From Pseudomonas sp. PH1b (GTDB lineage Bacteria > Pseudomonadota > Gammaproteobacteria > Pseudomonadales > Pseudomonadaceae): DNA of 64,000 bases. The position numbers and the translations under genes were made by a program. The DNA lies in assembly GCF_000633395.1 (NCBI RefSeq), contig NZ_AYMU01000003.1:1-64000 (forward strand), in the 5' to 3' direction. How positions within the stretch are numbered: position 1 is the first letter of the stretch; every line of letters begins with the position of its first letter. The notes beneath the pieces are model-generated. The model was not told the origin of the DNA and did not search any database. It saw nothing but the letters and a program-made list of their open reading frames with translations. This document shows positions 27,615 through 35,636 of the stretch, piece after piece.

Positions 27615-28118
27615 CTAGCAGGTGCAGCACATCATCGGCATGCCATTGCAGCTCATCATCATCGGCATGCTGCAATCGTTCATCATCTTCATCATCAGGG
27701 TGCAGCAGTTCTGCATCATGTCCATGTTCATGCCGGCCATGGGCATCAGCTTGCACAGCATGCCGTCGGCCATCAGGGTGCATTCCATCACGCACTTCAT
27801 CGAGGGCATCGGCATGCCCATCATCGGCATCGGCATCATCATGTTCATCATCGGCATGGCCATCGCCGCCTGGGACATGCACAGCATGCTCATGTTGCCG
27901 CAGTGCATCATCATCGGCATGCCGCAGTTCATCATCATCTGCAGCATTTCAGCGCTGTTCTTGAACATCGCCATGTCCATGCCCGCGGCCGGCATCATCT
28001 TGCACTGCATGCCGTCTTCCTGCATTTCGCAGCTCATGGTCGCCATCATCATCGGCATGCCCATCATCGGCATCATCGGCATGGTGGTGTTCATTGGCAT
28101 CTGCATGGCGTTCATCAT
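27615..28118 (-). CDS. Met/Cys-rich protein with internal duplication
   Basis: 167 residues, of which I count 66 Met (40 percent) and 15 Cys (9 percent). Start ATG 28118 has AGGGAA nine bases upstream, and an intrinsic terminator follows 17 bp after the stop, so it looks like a complete single gene. There is no signal peptide. It contains two similar modules, about residues 28-80 and 111-163, with shared spacing of CEMQEDGMQCKMMP / CTLMADGMLCKLMP and NCGMPMMMHC / DCSMPMMMSC. Met and Cys at this density suggest Cu(I) binding or a sacrificial oxidant sink; neither is shown. Copper chaperones (Sco, PCuAC) lie 3 kb away. No family is recognised with certainty. Confidence 0.8.
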   Translation of the reverse strand: MMNAMQMPMNTTMPMMPMMGMPMMMATMSCEMQEDGMQCKMMPAAGMDMAMFKNSAEMLQMMMNCGMPMMMHCGNMSMLCMSQAAMAMPMMNMMMPMPMMGMPMPSMKCVMECTLMADGMLCKLMPMAGMNMDMMQNCCTLMMKMMNDCSMPMMMSCNGMPMMCCTC

Positions 28119-28515
28119 GATCTTGTTCCCTGAAGTATCGATAGTTGGATGAAGCGAATGGGGCGGATTCTAAGGATCGCCGCCGGGGCGGCAAGAGGCC
28201 GGTCCGGCAGCGGCGACGGCTGTCGCGACATACGTTCCAGCGTGGCGCAGCCGGTGATTTCCGTTGCTGCAGCGATTGCTCATGCATAGCGGAGGGAACG
28301 GGCTCTGCAGCGTCACTGGCCCTGCTGTGGATATGCGTAAAACAGCTATCTACATAACCCAGAGAAATAAACGATCTAACCACGCCCGATCTTTCCCCCG
28401 GCCTGGCCCCCGGGGCGCCACCCCGCCGCGGAACCGCCCCCGCAACCCAGGCTGGCCCCGGCCCGATCCGGCCTGTTAGCCTAGCCGCCCGCTTCCCCCT
28501 TTCTGCGGAACTGCA
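28119..28515. other. Intergenic region between Met-rich and AraC genes
   Basis: 397 bp between divergent genes. No coding sequence is supported; the middle part is GC-rich and the 28330-28375 part AT-rich. It should hold both promoters, but no convincing operator or metal-regulator box was found. Confidence 0.5.
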
Positions 28516-29325
28516 ATGACTCCTTCAGCGCAATTCTGGCGTGACCCGAACCTGCCTTACGTCGAAAGCCGCCGGGCCTGTGACAGCCGCGCCAACTACA
28601 AGGCCCACAGCCACCCGACAGTCTCCATCGGCGCCGTGGATCGTGGCGTCAGCCTGTTCAGTGGCGCCGCCGAGGGGGCAACCCTGATCCGGGCCGGCAG
28701 CGTGGTATTCGTCCCGGCCCATTGCGCCCATGCCTGCAATCCCCTGCCCGACAGCGCCTGGAGCTACCAGATGCTGCACCTGGACCCCTGCTGGGTCGTA
28801 GGCGTGCGTGAAGAAGCCCAGCAGCAGGTGCAATTACTGCTGGGCCAAGTGTTATTGAGCCACGATGGCGAGCTGTACCAGCGCTTTTGCCAGCTCAACG
28901 ACCTGCTGTTTTCCACTGCCAGCTGGCAGGACAAGGAAGCCGCGCTGATCGAGTTCATTGGCGACTTTCCAATCCACGAGCAGCCGGTGATTGCCCTGGC
29001 CGCCGATCCGGCCCGGGCCAGCGTCGGGGTACGTCGGGTCATGCTGTTCCTGCAGCAGGATGCGCAACAGGCCCAGCCTCTGGAACACCTGGCGGCGCTG
29101 GCCGGCATCAGCCGTTACCAGCTGATCCGGGCCTTTCGCGCTGCCACCGGGATGACGCCCCACGCCTACCAGCTGAACCAGCGCATTATCCAGGCCCGGG
29201 CCTCGCTGCAGGCCGGCGAGCCCCCGGCGGCCCTGGCCCAGCGCCTGGGCTTTGCCGACCAGGCGCATTTCCAGCGAGTGTTCAAGGCCCATGTCGGGGT
29301 CACCCCGGGTTTGTACAAGCGCTGA
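28516..29325 (+). CDS. AraC-family regulator with cupin sensor
   Basis: 269 residues. N-terminal AraC_binding cupin (about 10-150, with AHSHPTVSIGAVDRG and FVPAHCAHACNP) and C-terminal double helix-turn-helix (about 170-268: LEHLAALAGISRYQLIRAFRAATGMTPHAYQL and AQRLGFADQAHFQRVFKAHVGVTPGLYKR). The LysE-type exporter gene begins 82 bp downstream on the same strand; this arrangement is common in Pseudomonas and suggests the regulator controls that exporter in response to an amino acid. Confidence 0.85.
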   Translation: MTPSAQFWRDPNLPYVESRRACDSRANYKAHSHPTVSIGAVDRGVSLFSGAAEGATLIRAGSVVFVPAHCAHACNPLPDSAWSYQMLHLDPCWVVGVREEAQQQVQLLLGQVLLSHDGELYQRFCQLNDLLFSTASWQDKEAALIEFIGDFPIHEQPVIALAADPARASVGVRRVMLFLQQDAQQAQPLEHLAALAGISRYQLIRAFRAATGMTPHAYQLNQRIIQARASLQAGEPPAALAQRLGFADQAHFQRVFKAHVGVTPGLYKR

Positions 29326-29407
29326 GCGCCGCGCAATTTTCTTCAATACCTCGATCCCGGCTCCCAGCAGACTGCCAACCCCTCAAGGTCCCTGGAAGCC
29401 TGCCCCC

Positions 29408-30046
29408 ATGATTCAACAGTTTTTGCTGGTCGCCGCTGCGCATTTTCTCGCCCTGCTCTCCCCCGGCCCGGACTTTTTCCTGGTGGCGCGCCTGTCCATG
29501 GCCACCGGCTGGAAACCCGCCACCGGTGCCTGCCTGGGCATCGCCCTGGCCAACGGCCTGTTCATTGTCCTGGCCTTCGGCGGGGTGTCGGTGTTGCGTC
29601 CCGACAGCTCACTGTTCCTGGTGATCCAGCTGGCCGGTTGTGGCTACCTGCTGTACCTGGGCTGGCTGTTCATCCGCTACGCCGGTGCCAGCTCTCTGGC
29701 GGCGGTGGACACCCAGGGCGACACCCGGGCGCTGAACCGGGCCACCTGGTGGCGCGGCCTGGGCATGGGCCTGCTGTCGGGCCTGCTCAACCCGAAGAAT
29801 GCCCTATTCTATGTCAGCCTGGCGTCCCTAGTGGGCACCGACACCAGCGGTGCCTGGAAGCTGGCCTATGGCGTGTGGATGTTCAGCGTGGTGCTGCTGT
29901 GGGATCTGTTGGTGGCCCTGGCCATCGGCAATGGCCGGGTCCGGGAACGCTTCTCTAAGGCCCTGCCCTGGCTGGAAAGCATCACCGGGGTGATCCTGAT
30001 CCTCCTGGCACTGGCAGTGATCAGCGCCACCCTGTTTCGCCATTGA
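29408..30046 (+). CDS. LysE/RhtB-family amino-acid exporter
   Basis: 212 residues, the usual family length, from ATG 29408. Six hydrophobic helices are visible, with family marks in the N-terminal part (FLALLSPGPDFFLVARLSMATGWKPATGACLGIALAN) and NPKNALFYVSLAS in the middle. It should export an amino acid or homoserine-lactone-like compound across the inner membrane. An AraC regulator precedes it, and it is probably controlled by it. The long upstream extension of the frame overlaps the AraC gene and is rejected. Confidence 0.87.
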   Translation: MIQQFLLVAAAHFLALLSPGPDFFLVARLSMATGWKPATGACLGIALANGLFIVLAFGGVSVLRPDSSLFLVIQLAGCGYLLYLGWLFIRYAGASSLAAVDTQGDTRALNRATWWRGLGMGLLSGLLNPKNALFYVSLASLVGTDTSGAWKLAYGVWMFSVVLLWDLLVALAIGNGRVRERFSKALPWLESITGVILILLALAVISATLFRH

Positions 30047-30224
30047 GCCGGGGAGCCAATCGGCGGGCCGAGTCAGCGGCCGCCCTGCACCTTCAAAGTT
30101 ACAAATAAACAACAAAGCAACACGCGGTTGTCATCCTCGACAGTCGATATTGTGCGAACCCCACAGCAACTGCCGGGCAGCACCACGGGCCTCCCCCCTC
30201 TGCCCAACCCACAGGAGTAGCGCC

Positions 30225-30641
30225 ATGCCACAACAGCCCCGCCTGGGATGCGGCGCCGCGATCGTCCGCGACGGTCACCTACTGCTGGTCAAGCGCCTGC
30301 GGGATCCGGAAGCCGGTTGCTGGGGACTGCCCGGTGGCAAGGTCGACTGGCTGGAACCGGTGGAACAGGCCATGCGCCGGGAAATCCTCGAAGAACTGGG
30401 GTTAACCCTGGACGGCGTCAGGCTGCTGTGCGTGGTGGACCAGATCGATCCCGAGGGCCAGCAGCACTGGGTATCCCCGGTGTACCTGGCGTCTGCCCCG
30501 GCGATGCCGGCACGCAATTGCGAACCGGACAAACACAGTGACATGGCCTGGTTCGAACTGGACCGCCTGCCGCAACCCCTGACCCAGGCCACCCGCGTTG
30601 CCGTGCGGGCACTGGTGCAGATCGCCGCGTTGGAGACATGA
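30225..30641 (+). CDS. Nudix hydrolase
   Basis: 138 residues from ATG 30225 with AGGAG upstream. The Nudix box is intact: GGKVDWLEPVEQAMRREILEELG, with the REILEE metal-binding core. The fold is that of ADP-ribose/nucleotide pyrophosphatases and MutT-like housecleaning enzymes; the substrate cannot be assigned. The stop codon overlaps an ATG (ATGA) that opens a decayed hydrolase-like gene, suggesting it once headed a two-gene operon. Confidence 0.88.
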   Translation: MPQQPRLGCGAAIVRDGHLLLVKRLRDPEAGCWGLPGGKVDWLEPVEQAMRREILEELGLTLDGVRLLCVVDQIDPEGQQHWVSPVYLASAPAMPARNCEPDKHSDMAWFELDRLPQPLTQATRVAVRALVQIAALET

Positions 30642-30930
30642 AGCACCCATGGCGCCGGGCAGCGGGCTGACTGCTGATCGTCGCGCCCCTGACCCGGACC
30701 GAGGTCCCGGTGGCGGCGCCTGTGGCGCAGCAACTGCAACGGCCAGATGGCTCCACCCTCGCCTATTGCCTGCTGCCGCGCAGCGCTGCTCACCGCCCCT
30801 GGCTGGTGATCATTCGACGACCTGCTGCACAGCGTCGAAGCCAGCTCACTGTCGCCCTGGAAGCCAAGTCGACAACGCAGCGCCAGGGCCCCTCACCTGC
30901 GACCGATGGCCGCAGGCATTGGTCTAATTA
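30638..30930 (+). pseudogene. Decayed alpha/beta-hydrolase-like remnant
   Basis: Begins with an ATG overlapping the Nudix stop (ATGA), reads MKHPWRRAAG then a TGA at 30668, and continues in the same frame with LQRPDGSTLAYCLLPRS and HRPWLVII, which look like the first strands of a secreted alpha/beta hydrolase. The expected HG oxyanion motif is missing, and a segment in another frame (FDDLLHSVEAS) follows, so at least one stop and one frameshift or deletion are present. The assignment is tentative. The rest of the region to 31006 should contain the promoter of the Sco gene. Confidence 0.35.
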
Positions 30931-31006
30931 GCCCGCCACGGCCTTCGTCTGTTTGCTACCATGCGCGGGTTTTTTGCCTGTCTGGCTGTTCAAAGGGCGT
31001 TATTTC

Positions 31007-31612
31007 ATGAGTGTTCTACTGACTCGCCGTACGCTGCTCACCAGTGCCGGCCTGCTCGGCCTGGGCCTGCTGGCCGGTTGCGACAACAGTCCCCGACTGT
31101 CCTTCAAATACGGCAAGGACCTGAGCAATCAGATTCTCGGCCGCACCTTCAAGCTCACCGATTCCCAGGGCGAAACCAAGTCGCTGTCCAGCTACCGCGG
31201 CCTGATGCCGATGATCTTCTTCGGCTTCACCCAATGCCCGGCCGTGTGTCCCACCACCCTGGCCCGTGCGGCCCAGGCCAAGAAGCTGATGGGGCGTGAC
31301 GGCGACCGCCTGAAAGTGGTGTTCATCACCCTGGACCCCGAACGCGATACGCCGCAAGTGCTGGACGCCTACGTCAAGGCCTTCGACCCGAGTTTCGAGG
31401 CGCTCTACGGCACCCTCGAACAGACCGCGGCCACCGCCAAGGAATTTGGCGTGTTCTACGAGAAGATCCCCAGCGGCTCGACCTACACCCTGTCGCACAC
31501 TGCCACCAGTTTTGTCTTCGACTCCCGGGGTACCTTGCGCCTGGGCCTTTCGCAGTCCCTCACCGCTAAAGAGTGCGCCGAAGACCTGCTCACCGTCATG
31601 GAGGTTTGTTAA
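31007..31612 (+). CDS. SCO1/SenC-type copper chaperone lipoprotein
   Basis: 201 residues from ATG 31007. Signal peptide with lipobox LLAGC (lipidated C25), then a thioredoxin-like domain with the copper-binding CPAVC motif and the distal His in LSHTAT. Family role: delivers copper to, or reduces, the CuA site of cytochrome c oxidase at the periplasmic face. It overlaps the PCuAC gene by one base (TAATG), so they are translationally coupled and probably work as a Cu(I) relay. Confidence 0.9.
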   Translation: MSVLLTRRTLLTSAGLLGLGLLAGCDNSPRLSFKYGKDLSNQILGRTFKLTDSQGETKSLSSYRGLMPMIFFGFTQCPAVCPTTLARAAQAKKLMGRDGDRLKVVFITLDPERDTPQVLDAYVKAFDPSFEALYGTLEQTAATAKEFGVFYEKIPSGSTYTLSHTATSFVFDSRGTLRLGLSQSLTAKECAEDLLTVMEVC

Positions 31613-32091
31613 TGAATTCGCAACAACGCCCATCCCGTATCAAGCGAGCTTTGCTGCTGGTTTCCCTGCTGGGCCTGGCCGGCACTGCCGGCGCCGCCAC
31701 CCAGGTGGACAATGCCTGGGTTCGCGCCACGGTTCCTGGCCAGCACGCCAGCGGCGCCTTCATGGACCTCACCGCCAGCAGCGACAGCAAGCTGGTTGAC
31801 GTGCAGTCGCCGGTGGCCAAGAACGTGCAGATCCACCAGTCGAGCATGCACAACGACGTGATGAGCATGCAGCAAGTGGACGCCGTGGCCCTGCCGGCCG
31901 GGCAGAAAGTCAGCCTGGACAGCCACGGCTACCACGTGATGCTCATGGAGCTGACCGGCCAGATCAACGCCGGCGACAAAGTGCCGCTGACCCTGACCGT
32001 GGAAAACGCCAAGGGCGAGAAGGAAACCCTCAAGGTCGAAGCCGAAGCCCGGGCACTGAATGCGCCGGATCACAGCATGATGATGCACTGA
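31612..32091 (+). CDS. Periplasmic copper chaperone PCuAC
   Basis: 159 residues. Signal peptide to about residue 31 (LLLVSLLGLAGTAGAAT), then the PCuAC domain: AWVRATVPGQHASGAFM, HQSSMHNDVMSMQQV and HGYHVMLM carry the His/Met Cu(I) ligands. The C-terminal tail DHSMMMH adds more likely copper ligands. It works with the Sco protein encoded immediately upstream to load cytochrome oxidase with copper. An intrinsic terminator follows 37 bp after the stop. Confidence 0.92.
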   Translation: MNSQQRPSRIKRALLLVSLLGLAGTAGAATQVDNAWVRATVPGQHASGAFMDLTASSDSKLVDVQSPVAKNVQIHQSSMHNDVMSMQQVDAVALPAGQKVSLDSHGYHVMLMELTGQINAGDKVPLTLTVENAKGEKETLKVEAEARALNAPDHSMMMH

Positions 32092-32128
32092 GTCACCTGA
32101 AACATTGGCCCCCGGGCCGTTCAAGCAG

Positions 32129-32161
32129 CCACGCCGGCCATCGCTCGCGTGGTTTTTTTTT
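32129..32161 (+). terminator. Terminator after the sco-PCuAC operon
   Basis: Stem CCACGC/GCGTGG with a 12-base loop followed by nine T on the plus strand. Confidence 0.8.
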
Positions 32162-32321
32162 GCCGCTCGCCAACCGCGGCGGGCTATTTCCCTGCACCTA
32201 TCCCTGTGTCACTCTACCGGCCATCCGCAAAAAACATGGCTAAAAGCCATTTCTCCGCCGTGCTGATCAGATCCACCGGCGGGTACGCCATGACCTGGGC
32301 AACAACCATCAAGGATTCGAT

Positions 32322-33947
32322 ATGTCGCGAAAGCGGACAGTGATTCATGTGCTTTTTTTCACCGCCAAGCCAGGACAGCCGGCGGCGCTCCCGCTCACTG
32401 ATGACTACAAGGTGGCTGTCAGGAAAAACTCACCGATAACCGCCATGCCCTCTTACCGCCTGCAGATTGCACGGCGGTCCGAGCCGGCAGCACCTGCCGA
32501 ACTGAGCCTTGCGTCATTCACTACGCTTTTTGGCGACAATGGCAGTGGCAAGACCGCGCTGCTGCTTGCCTTGTGCGATGGCCTGGCAGGCTGGAGTCAC
32601 GATTCACCCATCAGTGTGCTTTGGGAAGACCAGGCCGGCCTGCACCTGGCCAGAGGCACCTCGCTGCAAGGCGTTGAACTTGAAGCCGGTGATTGGCTGG
32701 ATGAACCCGAAAGCTGCGCGGTGCCTGATTTTTTCACCGCCTTCTACACCACCTCACCTTATGAAAGAGCCAGGCGCAATCGCTTGAAGGCGCGGGGAGT
32801 CATGGACCTCAGCGCCAATCCGGAGCAAGCCCAGCAATCGGACCCGATTGCAGCATTCAGCGCTTATCCCTACCTCAAGGGACACGCCGATTTTGTTTCC
32901 AGGACCCAGGTGGAAATGAAGGTCAAACCGGTCTCACTGGTGGAAATGCTCAGAACCTATGGCAGGCGCGGCACTCGGACCTACAGCAATCTGCTGCCCG
33001 AGCTTAAAACCTACATTCAAGAATTGGACAGAACCGCTTCGGCGAAAACCAAGTTCATCCTGTCCTTTACGCTGTTGAGCGCCGTCGACAGATTTGACGA
33101 ACAGCAACGTCATGAGTTGATAGACGCATTGCTCCAGATGATCCAGGCAAACCAACCCTGGCTGGATGATCAACTGAGCTTCAACCTCGAGCAAATCGAG
33201 CTGCTGTCCAACGTCCCCTTGCTGGACGAGCTGTTAGTTGAGGCAAAGCAGTCCCTGGAGGCGACCGAAAAACTCTTTGGTGGTCTTCTTCAATGGCACC
33301 GCAGTGCCAGCCTGCAATACCTGGATCAGCAGATCGGTGAGCATATTCGCCTGCATGAAGGCGTGCTTTACAAAGTCGCGGCGCTTGGCCTGCTTGAGCT
33401 CTCCTTCAAAGAGTTGAGCTCCGGTCGGGCCAGCCTGATGTTCCTCTACTGTTCGATGGCCAAAGCCATCGGTGAGTTCGAGCGCCAGCCTGAAACCAGC
33501 AGCATGCTGTTGTGCCTGGATGACGGCGAGATGTTCATGCACCCGAAATGGCAGCGCCTGTATCTCCAGGATCTGCTGGAGTTCATTCAGCGGTTCGAGG
33601 GCGTTGCCGAGCGCACCCATCTGTTCATTGCAACCCACTCGTTGATTGTGGTCGCGGACACTCCCGCCGGCCGCCTCTTCGACATGGACCGCAAGCAACT
33701 GGGGAATGCGTTCGGCTACACCGCCAAGCAGACCCTGGAGAAGGTATTCAAGGTCGAGAGTTTCACCGGTCGCTACAACGCCCAGCGACTGGACGAATTG
33801 TCCGGGCTGCTCAAGCTCAACAGGCTTGATGCCCAGCAACTCGTCAGGGCGCTGGACATCACCCGAACCCTGGCCAGTGAGCCGTTGAAATCCCACGTCA
33901 TGGAGCAACTGGTGGTGTTGGGGAGGCAATCAGATGCTCAAGTTTAA
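32322..33947 (+). CDS. Septu-like (PtuA-type) AAA/ABC ATPase
   Basis: 541 residues from ATG 32322 (AAGGA six bases upstream); an ATG at 32445 without ribosome site is the alternative. It has an OLD/SMC-like ATPase core: Walker A FGDNGSGKTA (K77), signature-like LSSGRASLMFL, Walker B LLCLDDGEMFMHPKW with its Glu and a switch His in FIATHSLIV. The central part is helical. It overlaps the next gene, an HNH nuclease, by 14 bp. An ATPase-HNH pair in this order is the hallmark of Septu (PtuA/PtuB) anti-phage systems, where the ATPase gates the nuclease. It could instead belong to a related, unnamed ATPase-HNH class. Lower GC than its neighbours supports transfer. Confidence 0.75.
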   Translation: MSRKRTVIHVLFFTAKPGQPAALPLTDDYKVAVRKNSPITAMPSYRLQIARRSEPAAPAELSLASFTTLFGDNGSGKTALLLALCDGLAGWSHDSPISVLWEDQAGLHLARGTSLQGVELEAGDWLDEPESCAVPDFFTAFYTTSPYERARRNRLKARGVMDLSANPEQAQQSDPIAAFSAYPYLKGHADFVSRTQVEMKVKPVSLVEMLRTYGRRGTRTYSNLLPELKTYIQELDRTASAKTKFILSFTLLSAVDRFDEQQRHELIDALLQMIQANQPWLDDQLSFNLEQIELLSNVPLLDELLVEAKQSLEATEKLFGGLLQWHRSASLQYLDQQIGEHIRLHEGVLYKVAALGLLELSFKELSSGRASLMFLYCSMAKAIGEFERQPETSSMLLCLDDGEMFMHPKWQRLYLQDLLEFIQRFEGVAERTHLFIATHSLIVVADTPAGRLFDMDRKQLGNAFGYTAKQTLEKVFKVESFTGRYNAQRLDELSGLLKLNRLDAQQLVRALDITRTLASEPLKSHVMEQLVVLGRQSDAQV

Positions 33948-34890
33948 GCCCTTCCCTGGCGAGGTCGAAGACCTGCACTTGGCAACCCTGGGAGAACGTT
34001 TCGATCACCAACTCAACTTGTGGAAGTCATTCACCGGCTACCCGAAAGACACCGCAAAACTGCACGCGACGTTGAAGCGCCTGCGCAAGGAAATTCTTGT
34101 CGGCGATGTGCAGGAGCTCCGGCAGGTGATTGATCAGGTCGAGGCCGTGATGCCAGATCTATCCAAGTACCTGCGCAATCGTCCTCGGGGCAAGAAGCGC
34201 CGACCCACGTCGCCAATGGAGCGTCTGATCAATCAGCTCAACACCGTGTTCAACTACGCTCTGTTCGACAAAAAGGATGACGGCTGGAACGCCTACAAGC
34301 TGGTGGGCAAGCACTTGCTGCGGATCTGCCCTTACTGCCACATGAACCATATCAACTACCACATGCGCGACACACGAAGCTCAGCAGCGCTGGAGTTGCG
34401 CCCACCTCTGGATCATTTCCTGCCCAAATCGATCTACCCGTACCTGGCGGTTTCCCTATACAACCTCATCCCCTGTTGTGACCGCTGCAACTCCACAACG
34501 ATCAAGGGCGCCAAGGACCCCGAACAGACGATTCCGCACCCGTTCGATGACTCGGCTCGAAACATGACGTTCAAGGTAACGGCCTCTGCACTGACGACTT
34601 CCGGCATCACGGATGAAGAATATGCATTGAGTGTCACCGGTCATGGCGCCTGGAAGGAGTTTGCCGATTTCTTTCACCTCTCGGAGCGTTACCAATGGTA
34701 CCTGCCTGAGGTACAGGACATGCTCGGGCGCATCCAGACCCTGGATGACAGTGACAAGCACATTGAACCATTGATAATACGGCCGCTGTTCATCCTCGGT
34801 TTCGCTCCGCACGAGGCTGAACAGCGCGCTCTGGGCATCTGCCTGCTGGACATCGCGAAAAATCTCGGTGCGCTCTCTGAACCTCAGTAA
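33934..34890 (+). CDS. Septu-like (PtuB-type) HNH endonuclease
   Basis: 318 residues. A zinc-supported HNH module is clear: C132-P-Y-C135, LDHFLPK with H161, LYNLIPC and C182-D-R-C185-NS-TIKG, i.e. the CxxC/DH/N/CxxCN pattern. A helical N-terminal part (1-120, many basic residues, RPRGKKRRPTSP) may contact the ATPase or nucleic acid. The start overlaps the ATPase gene by 14 bp, so expression is coupled. It should cleave nucleic acid when the ATPase partner senses phage. The last 7 bp overlap the convergent methyltransferase gene. Confidence 0.8.
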   Translation: MLKFKPFPGEVEDLHLATLGERFDHQLNLWKSFTGYPKDTAKLHATLKRLRKEILVGDVQELRQVIDQVEAVMPDLSKYLRNRPRGKKRRPTSPMERLINQLNTVFNYALFDKKDDGWNAYKLVGKHLLRICPYCHMNHINYHMRDTRSSAALELRPPLDHFLPKSIYPYLAVSLYNLIPCCDRCNSTTIKGAKDPEQTIPHPFDDSARNMTFKVTASALTTSGITDEEYALSVTGHGAWKEFADFFHLSERYQWYLPEVQDMLGRIQTLDDSDKHIEPLIIRPLFILGFAPHEAEQRALGICLLDIAKNLGALSEPQ

Positions 34891-35501
34891 ATCCCCCGCG
34901 CCAACCACACCGTCAGCCCACAACACTCCGGGTCTTCACTGACCTGCTGCACCACCTCGAAACCATGGGTATCGAGCAAGGTGCAGTATTCCCCCGGGTC
35001 CAGGCTGGCGTGGTACAGGGGCTCGCCCTCGAACTCGCCGATGGCCTCCCCTGCCGCCGGGCCGCTGGTGAACATCAGGGCGCAGCCCGGGCCGGCGTGG
35101 CGTTCGAACACGGCAAACATGGCGCGCTGATCGTCCGGGCTCAGGTGGAACAGGCTGTTCCAGGCGAGGATGCCGGCAAAGTCCTGGTCCAGGGCCAGGC
35201 TGCGCATGTCGGCGTGGATCCATTGCTGCTGGGGAAAGCGCCGGCGGCACTGCTCCAGCAAGGCGGCGGAGCTGTCGACGCCGGTGACCGTGCATTCATG
35301 TTCGATGAGATAGCGCGCTACCGGCTCGCCGCCTCCGCAGCCCAGGTCCAGTACCTGCCGGCCCGAGCCCATGACCTGGCGAAAGCGCTCGAACCAGGCT
35401 TGTTCACTGTGAAAGGCCTGGGTGCTGGCCTGCCGCGCCCGGTCCCAGGCCTGGGCATGACGCTGATACAGATCGACGATGTGATGAGCGGATTCGTGCA
35501 T
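34884..35501 (-). CDS. Class I SAM-dependent methyltransferase
   Basis: 205 residues from ATG 35501 (AAGGA upstream). SAM-binding motif I is VLDLGCGGGEPVARYL (about 50-65), motif II VTGVDSS, and a later DFAGILAWNSLFHLSPDDQ corresponds to motif IV. It most resembles small-molecule/UbiE-like methyltransferases; the substrate is unknown. It is convergent with the HNH gene, with a 7-bp overlap at the 3' ends, so it is not part of that cassette's operon. Confidence 0.85.
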   Translation of the reverse strand: MHESAHHIVDLYQRHAQAWDRARQASTQAFHSEQAWFERFRQVMGSGRQVLDLGCGGGEPVARYLIEHECTVTGVDSSAALLEQCRRRFPQQQWIHADMRSLALDQDFAGILAWNSLFHLSPDDQRAMFAVFERHAGPGCALMFTSGPAAGEAIGEFEGEPLYHASLDPGEYCTLLDTHGFEVVQQVSEDPECCGLTVWLARGIY

Positions 35502-35636
35502 CCACAGGCTTCCTTGTGCTGTTCGGTGGCTGCGGATTACAGCACAGCTGCACTGGGCAAGGCGAAGTGGGTGGTGCCGTCGGGCCGCGAAACGGCGGTT
35601 CCCGGTGTTGCTTGATCCACTTGATAAAACACCGCT

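Noticed and set aside
27597..28133. His-rich frame antisense to the Met-rich gene (many HHRH runs)
   Set aside because: CAT is the reverse complement of ATG, so a Met-rich gene produces an artificial His-rich shadow. Ribosome site and strongest terminator belong to the minus strand.
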